NCBI GenBank assembly: GCA_009602735.1
Contig: WELA01003517.1
Coordinates: forward strand, 664,575 to 728,574
Direction: 5' to 3'
Origin: Mesotaenium endlicherianum
Taxonomy: Eukaryota; Streptophyta; Zygnematophyceae; Zygnematales; Mesotaeniaceae
DNA: 64,000 nucleotides
The notes under the pieces were generated by a model. That model had not been told where the DNA came from and searched no databases. It worked only from the letters and a program-made list of their open reading frames with translations. Each line of letters starts with the position of its first letter. Within the stretch, counting starts at the first letter, position 1. Positions 57,291 through 64,000 of this stretch are shown here, one piece after another. Made by a program: the position numbers and the translations under genes.

Positions 57291-59010
57291 TTAAGGTGGT
57301 GGAGATTCTCTAAGGATGTCGTAGACAATATCATCTATGGTAAAGCCTAACACCTTCATCATGTCTTTGACTCGAGCATCAGGGTTGGGATGCTTCTGCG
57401 CTCTCAGCCATTCGTAAACAGTGAAGTACTTCTTCATTCCAAACAGCTCCATCGCCTCAGGGTTGTAGACGATCCCCATCTTTCTGCTCATCTGTAAACG
57501 AAACGAGTTCAAGATTCAGTTCTACGGACTGCAACCCCCCAGGACAGTGACAGGGACTTGCCTGCAAAGAATGTCTTAGAAGTGATCTTCATCAATATAC
57601 CCAAACGGTTCAATTGGTCCACTCTCTTTTGTACTTAAACACAACACGAACGGGCATACACATTAGAAACGAGGACAGCAAGAGCCGCTTGCAACTGCTG
57701 CAGCTGCAGCATAAAGTGATGATAAATGCCTCCCGTGATCCATGACAATGCAGCAGCGTAGGAATGAATGAAGAAAGAGGATGCACCTGATGGGGAACCA
57801 GCATGGCAGCGTAGCGCGCCAGCTCGCCAGCTCGCCAATCAAGTACAGCTGGCAACCACGGATATGCTGTGTCCAGCCTCACGAACCAGACACGCACATC
57901 TGGTAGCTCGGAGAGCTCTCTGGGATCTAGTGGGTCGTCTCTCGTGTAATTGATTGTGAATCCTACGGTGCTGTCTAGGAGGTCCCTTATGTTTCCCTCC
58001 GGCTCTGACACGTTATCACCTGCTCTGCACCCAGCCCCAAACCATCCCGTAGAGTTCTGAACTATACTCTCAATGAGATCAGAACTGTCACCTCCAGGTA
58101 AGCTCGTGCCAGACGAATTGATTCCATGTGTCGATGCATCCTTGAACCAGAAGTTGAAGTCATACAGCAAGACTTCGTTCAAACAACGGTTCCAAGTGTT
58201 GCAAGTAGCAAGTGCACAGAAAGTAGCAAAGTTCTTTATCTGCTTCACACGTCTGTATATGTATGTTATGCACTCGAGCCATCAGCCACCATCAACCTTC
58301 GCATCACGCATGTGTGGCACAAATTGTCAGAACAAAACCCGTCTAGTAGGATATGCAGCACGCACGTACAAAACTCACACTCACCTACTCGTGCGACAAA
58401 GGACCGCAAGACTTCATGTGCAGCTGTCAAGTCGATGTCCCGGATCATCTTGTTGTCAATGGTAATCTCAAAGCGACCACTTGTAGGAGGAGGGCTTGGC
58501 GATATATCCTCACTTACTTCATGCCACATGCAGTAGAATAAATATGTTAGGGAACCATAGATACTTCTCTTCTGTAGTTCAAAAGCACAATCTTCAGCAG
58601 CCAAAGCTGTAACTGCTGTGGCTAACTTCCTCATCAGAAGTACTCAAGCTCACAAATTTACAGTTTAGAAGAAACATATAGACGCAGACATCACTACCTT
58701 CGTCATCCAAGCTGAAGTCGAAGTTGCCCTGTGCAGCTCTGAGCTGCCGATGAGTGGGGTCAGCACGAGTTAACAGTGCTGCAACTTGACAAGGCCTACT
58801 TGCAAATACCCTGTGAGATTGCTTACAACTCCTTGGGCACTGCTGACCAGCGCTGCAGATTAAGTTTTGAGATACTACGTGTTTAAAGACCTGGCCAGGG
58901 TATACAAGAGTCATAGAATTTTGGTTTGCGAATGACAGGCATTTATGACTCTTAGAAAGATCAAGCGAAGCAAGAGAACACAGTCGCTGGGGTGCACAAA
59001 TAGTGGCCAT
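57291..59010 (-). CDS. CRR6: CRR6-like chloroplast NDH complex assembly factor
   Basis: Four exons in my model (59,010-58,698; 58,516-58,385; 58,172-57,787; 57,491-57,291), phases consistent, 343 residues. The third acceptor is the least certain. The start is MATICAPQRLCSLASLDLSK, a Ser/Cys-rich N-terminus fit for a chloroplast transit peptide. The conserved DUF1817 part includes FEITIDNKMIRDIDLTAAHE, FTINYTRDDPLDPRELSELP, DVRVWFVRLDTAYPWLPAVL, DWRAGELARYAAMLVPHQ and MSRKMGIVYNPEAMELFGMK, ending GFTIDDIVYDIL. Cyanobacterial and plant members share DPRELSE, YPWLP and DW(K/R)AGELARYAAMLVPHQ. The Arabidopsis protein is a stromal factor needed for NdhI maturation and subcomplex A assembly. A stretch of about 60 residues between the first helix and the DPRELSE block is longer than I expect. 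Confidence 0.85.
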
Positions 59011-60114
59011 TGTGGGAGGTACTTTGTCGTAAATAGAGCCAAGATCAACCTTGCTGCTTATTTCAGATACTGAGAGGATCCATCGCGTGAACGAACGAGG
59101 GCTCTCCACACTTGAATGCTCATGGTGAGTGGCTTAATACGTTTCACGAGTTCTAAAGAGTGTACGTATCTCAATGTTACCTAGTGTTCTCTGTACGTTT
59201 GGAGCGCCTTCGTTCTAGTGTCCATGTTTCTACGAGTTTAAATTCCTGTCATCACTCAGAATCGTCTCGTCCACACGATTTAGCCGCTACTAAATAATTT
59301 ACACAACCTGTAAAAGCTTACAGCAATTTCCACCAATTTAGAGATGTTATTAAAGTTGTCTCAGCCTGTCTCAGCCGACCCCAATCAACCCCAACAGTCC
59401 CCGAGGTTCCAGAATGGCAACAAGGTGCAAGAGAGTCAACGGTCCACGGCACATAGGTCAAGCAAGAGAAGCGGACAGGTAAAAGGTACAAACCATCACA
59501 AAACCCGTTCGCTCGTACAATATGGTGATTTTTCGCACAAGTTCGTGACTTCTTTGTGACAAAATGATTATTGACTCGCTTCCTTGTTCAAACCAGTTCA
59601 AACCTGGTTCAAACACATTCAAACCAATTCAAACAATACTACATTGAATGCATGCAGCTAGGCTTTCACACGTGACTACTTTGATCATCGGATGTGCCGC
59701 TGATTTAGCTCTCTTGGCCCAGCAATATAAACGTACGTTTTAGACATTCGCTTCGCAGCCTAAAAGTATCAGGACTGCTCGACATCCCCTCGTGAGCATA
59801 TGAAGGAGCTGCACGGACATGTTAGCAGTCTTTCGAGCTTTGAGACAAAATCGAGGGCGATATCTTACCATGTGCATGCTTGAAGGTCTACTCAGTGGTA
59901 GAAGGCTTGCGCAGGCATCCTTCCGGAGTTGGGAGTTTCGTGACCATAGGCTTCAGCCTCAAGGTTATGACAAATATCACCAGCGTAATGTTGCTGAAGC
60001 GCTATAGCGAGCACGCGTTTAACAGGTAGAGTTAGTAAGTCTATGATCCGTTTGTACGCTTCCTTATTTATTAGCGTGGGCTCATAGACGAGATCAGGGA
60101 TTTTACTTCCGGAC
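59011..60114. promoter_or_regulatory. Divergent CRR6/URT1 intergenic region with phased TTCAAAC repeats
   Basis: 1.1 kb between head-to-head start codons. It has five copies of TTCAAAC starting at 59,587, 59,597, 59,608, 59,618 and 59,628, i.e. every 10-11 bp, and a TATA-like CAATATAAAC at about 59,722-59,731. No other gene is recognised. Confidence 0.45.
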
Positions 60115-63100
60115 ATGAGTCATCCACCCTTCAATTTGCAGCAGGTTCCTCGTCAGTATCCCGCTTATGACCCCCCTTCTTACTTTGACGACCCTTCTGC
60201 CCGTAATCCTCATCAAGCACGTCTCGGACTTGGTGAAGAGCCAGCACCTCGCTATGTCCCCAGCCCCGTTCAACTACATGGAGCCGGCTTGAAAGTTCCA
60301 AGCTCAGAGGATGGTTCTGCTTTGTTGCAACTCCTGCAACATAAGAACTTATCTCGGGGAGATGTCAACCTGCTGGCTCGCAGCAACATTGACAATATAG
60401 CTCCTCAGGGTAGACTTTCACCATTGGGGTTGATGTCAAGCGGAGGCGCTGCTCATGAGGGAGGCCTGTGGCATCTTCCAGACCCTGCTGTTGCAGCAGT
60501 AGGTCCTAGCTATCCGACACAGCTGGCTACTCCGGGGCCTCTCCCAGCTGCCTTGCCTCCTTATGGGCTACCTGGTCATGCTCCAAGTATAGGTGGCGCC
60601 TTGGCATCTTATTTGGCAACTCAAGGGACAGGGCAAATTTCTGCATGGGATATGCATCCTGTACCCACTGGTTTTGGTGGACTACCTTCTTATGGGGGGC
60701 CTTTGCATCCGCCGCATTTTCCTGGTAGTAATTTCAGACAGGCTGGAGCACTTGCGGGTGAGTACTTACCAAATGCAGCAGTTCTTGCCAAAAGGCAGCA
60801 GTACGAAGCTGCACTCAATCACAGGCAGCAGCTTGAAGAGCAGCAGCAGCAGCAGTTGTTCATAAAGCAGCAAAAGGAACTGTTATTCTTTCAGATGCAG
60901 CAGCAGCAGCAGCAACAACAACAGGTTCAGCAGCAGCAGCAGCTGCTGCTCCTGCAGCAGCAACAACAAGCTCAGCAGCAGTTGCAGCAGCAAGAGGTTC
61001 AGCAGGAGCAGCAGCAGATGCAGCAAGAACAACATTGGCAGGGTTCTTCAGAGGTGCATGCAGATGGCCAGCATGTGGTGTCAGAACAGGGGAGTGCGAG
61101 GCCTTCCCTGAGCGGGTCTGAGCTCCTGAGCCTTCTGCAGGGCTCCAGGTCTCGCTCCATGCCAAGGCCCCAATCCTCCTCAGACACTCAGACGCATGCC
61201 AAGCCAGCAGATGCAACAAGCCTTGAAAACCACAACTCTGAGCAGGACAGCCAATATGGAGCATTCGCATTCGGTACAGGTCAACCTCTCGAGGCCGGCA
61301 AGGAGGGTGCGGGGAGAGGAGCAGTTGCTCATGGACCCATCGGGCCCCCCAGTAAGCAGCCCCAGACCCAAGCAGCAGCAGCAGCGGCAGCATCTTGGCT
61401 GGGCGATTCCCCCTCCGCGCACTCCTTTGGGCCTCTCTTTGGGGTTCCCCAGCAGCTGCATGCTGGCCATCCACCAGGGTTTCCAGACGCCAGAGATCGT
61501 ATCTTCAACCCAGGAACTGCCCCTCTTCCTCCCGGGCCGCTTGCTGCTTCCTCCTCTAGCCCTGGCCCTGGCCCTGGCCCTGCTGGCCTTCTTGGGCTCG
61601 GCGCCGTTGGGGGGCTGAGCCAGGACCCGGACACTGATCAGGGTGGTGCTCTGAGCTCGTCTGTCAACGGCAGTGCAAGCCGTGCGTCCGCCACCGGCGC
61701 TAATCAGAGAGGCTTGCAGGATGCCATCATGGCAAGGCAGCTGGACCCCCCACCCTTGGAGCCGCCGCCGCCTGCTTTTGCCAGCAGCTCGGATCAGATC
61801 TTCAGCGGGAGGCCCAAGGGGGGGAGGGGGGGGAACGCCAGCAGTCTGGGCCCACCCGGCCCTGCTGCTCATCACCTTCAGGAGCAGCAGAGTCCTGTAA
61901 GCGGCAGGGCTGTGGGGCGGCCTGCCCGCGCTTCCTCCTCCTCCGGCGCCCCTCCTGGGCCAGCTGTCGCACCTGCGGCATCCGATGGGAGGCCTCTGGC
62001 AGGCGCACCGAGGAGGAACTCGGGCGGCACAGACCCACTTCTCATGAAGAGGCAGGGGGGAGCGACGGCAGCCAAGCCAGCATCTGGTGATCAGAGGGCC
62101 CCCGCGAGTGACAGATCAGCAGCAGTGCCTGGGGAGGGCGGCCACAGCGGCCCCGCCAGCCTTGCTGAGCTGGCAGAGCCACGGGGAGCTGGCATGTGGG
62201 CACCTGGAGGCCCTCTGGCGCCTAATTGGGGGGAGGAGGGGCTGCCAACGGACCAGGCGGGCGGTACGATGGGGGGGCAGAATGGAGGAGGCCCCCTCCT
62301 GAGAGACGAGGGCAAGGGCCATGGCAATGGCAGCGCCAGCCAAGGGCATGAGGGCAGCAGCAAGTGGACACCGAGACCCATGGAGGTGCCAGCATGGCTG
62401 CTGACTCAACCTGAGGCTGCCGGCCAGCATGACAGTGAGCACGGCCAGCACAATGCCGGCGCTGGCCTTGTGCTAGCCCAGAATGGCCAGCCTCATGCTC
62501 GTGCTCAGGCTTCAGGTGAGGGGAGGAGCCTAGAGGTCTCCTTGGCGGAGGAGCTGCAGGTGCCGCCGCTGGCATCGCAGATTGACCGGCCGGTGACCGT
62601 GGATGCCCTCAGCTCGGAACCGGGCGACGCCATCCTGCAGGCCAAGCGCCAGGTGGCTGCGCTGCAGGAGCAGCAGGAGCTCCTGAGTGCAGCTGAGCTG
62701 GGCGAGTTGAGCCTTGGTGGCGAGAGAGGGGAGCAGCAGCAACAGCAGCAGCATGGGGCTGGCAATGGCGGCACCTCCATCTGGGACCCTGTGGATCACG
62801 CAGCTGCGGGCAAGAGAAGCAGCGGCGGGGACTCATGGCCCCAGCGGGGCGGCCTGTCGCGCGCTGTCAATGGCTTCATGGGTGGACAGGTGGCGGTTGC
62901 GCAGCAGCTGGAGGAGCGCAGGCCTGAGGCAGGTGGGCCATCTGATCGAGCTGAGAACGCGAGAGAAGCAGCGGAGAGCCAGTTGGTAGTCCAGCCAGGT
63001 GGCATTCAGGTGCGGCTCTCTCCCTTTGAGTGAACACCAGGGCGCAGAGAGCACTTTTGCCGGCGAGCTACTGGGCACACTCCCTTCATGCTGCATGTCC

Positions 63101-64000
63101 CTCTCGCGTCGTTGTGTGATTCAGCCCCCTTCGACAGCCTCTGCCAGGTACCCGCACCTGTATGGAGGCTGTCAGCAGGGCGTGCGTAGGGGATGCAGCC
63201 CATCTTCATTCTAGGCCCACTTCTTGCCAGCTGTGAGAGTAGGACTAGGATGGTGCCCCACAAAGTGTCACTATGTAACATTTGTAAGGGGCACTGGAGC
63301 TTATTCCTGTGCAGGCAGTCCTTGTATGCATCGAACACATGGTACTGGGAGTAGGAGTCGAAGGAGTTGAAAAAGCAGGAGTGAGGGAGGCAGAAGTGCT
63401 CAGGCCTACAGATGCGAGTGTGTTGCTCCCTCTCAGCATCGTGTGCACCTAAGCAAAAGGGAGCGTGTGTATGACTGTGTGTGTGTGTGTGTGTGTGTTT
63501 GTGTGTGTGTGCGTGCTCGCATGCGCTCTCGCGTGCATGTGCAGATCCCCGGCGCCCAGAAGGACAGCAGGAGCCGGCTGATCAGCAGCGAGTCCCCCGT
63601 GGGCTCCAGCTCCCCCGCCGCATTCTCGTACCCGTCGACGTCGCCCACCATGATGCGCATGGGCAGCTTCCAGGGCCGCCAGAGCCTGGACGGGGGGGGG
63701 CGCGCCCGCGGCGAGATGGAGCTCATCACGCGCAGCCTGGTGGCGCTCTGCGACTCGCTGATCCCCACGGCGGGCGAGGAGATGCGGCGGCGGCTGTTCC
63801 TGGCGCGGCTGGACCAGCTGGTCGCGCGCAGTTGGGCGCACGCGAAGCTGTTCTTGTTCGGGTCGTGCGCCAACGCGTTTGGCGTGCGCGACAGCGACAT
63901 CGACGTGTGCTTGTCGGTGGACGACCCGCAGGCCTCCAAGGCCAACCTCATCGCGCGCATGGCCAACATCCTGCGCTCCGACGGCATGCAGAACGTGCAG
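60115..64000 (+). CDS. URT1: URT1-like terminal uridylyltransferase, 3' end beyond window
   Basis: Exon 1 is 60,115-63,009 (965 codons, phase-0 donor CAG|GTGCGG) and exon 2 is 63,545 to at least 64,000. Exon 2 holds the start of a nucleotidyltransferase domain: SLVALCDSLIPTAGEEMRRR, HAKLFLFGSCANAFGVRDSD, IDVCLSVDD, MANILRSDGMQNVQ. The GS and DSDID motifs supply two catalytic aspartates of the family. The order matches plant URT1, which adds uridines to deadenylated mRNAs and limits further trimming. Exon 1 encodes a very long disordered region (Pro/Gly/Ser/Gln-rich) with a glutamine tract at about residues 240-305 and two leucine clusters (SALLQLLQ, SELLSLLQ) that could dock decay factors, which is inference. 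The third catalytic Asp and the poly(A)-polymerase-associated domain lie beyond the window. Confidence 0.88.
60838..61033 (+). repeat. CAG-rich (polyglutamine) stretch within URT1
   Basis: Imperfect CAG/CAA codon runs encoding glutamine-rich sequence, with interruptions by Leu, Phe, Lys, Val and Met. In-frame length variation here would not disturb the downstream catalytic exon. Confidence 0.8.

Overview
The window looks like nuclear DNA of a green-lineage eukaryote, most likely a streptophyte (charophyte) alga; Klebsormidium is my best guess. Three things point there. A CRR6-like gene, an assembly factor for the chloroplast NDH complex, is expected in streptophytes and lost from most chlorophytes. 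The NIPP1, AIP1, UVSSA and URT1 homologues resemble plant forms and are split by GT-AG introns. A Ty3/gypsy element carries a DNMT3-like cytosine methyltransferase, an association I recall being reported for charophytes. The species is an inference; no database was searched.

Left half (1-36.7 kb), transposon-dominated. The left edge holds a disrupted 3' fragment of a DNA ligase IV gene behind a long CT-rich minisatellite. A hAT-family transposase gene (minus strand, about 18.7 to 3.6 kb) has several exons; its largest intron contains the same kind of CT-rich array, and a 10.5-kb gypsy element (Gypsy-1) has landed inside that array. Gypsy-1 encodes gag, protease, a DNMT3-like methyltransferase, RT/RNase H and integrase, and ends in a PHD finger. 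A chromodomain-type gypsy element (Gypsy-2, 19,969-28,796) sits in a GGA-rich purine tract with a 5-bp target duplication and carries an extra 561-codon ORF after integrase. A third chromodomain element (Gypsy-3, 30,039-36,713) looks whole, also with a 5-bp target duplication.

Middle (36.7-41.4 kb): no gene I can support; simple repeats and a possible tRNA-derived SINE fragment.

Right half (41.4-64 kb), host genes in three head-to-head pairs: UVSSA(-)/RAP1(+), NIPP1(-)/AIP1(+), CRR6(-)/URT1(+). Exon models for five of the six are phase-consistent (CRR6 exon 3 is tentative). The gene functions are transcription-coupled repair (UVSSA), telomere binding (RAP1-like, with BRCT, Myb and RCT regions), PP1 regulation and splicing (NIPP1), actin turnover (AIP1), chloroplast NDH assembly (CRR6) and mRNA 3' uridylation (URT1, cut by the window edge).

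The most striking items are the retroelement with a DNA-methyltransferase 'writer' plus PHD 'reader', and an apparently complete RAP1 homologue in a green-lineage genome, where RAP1 is generally considered missing.
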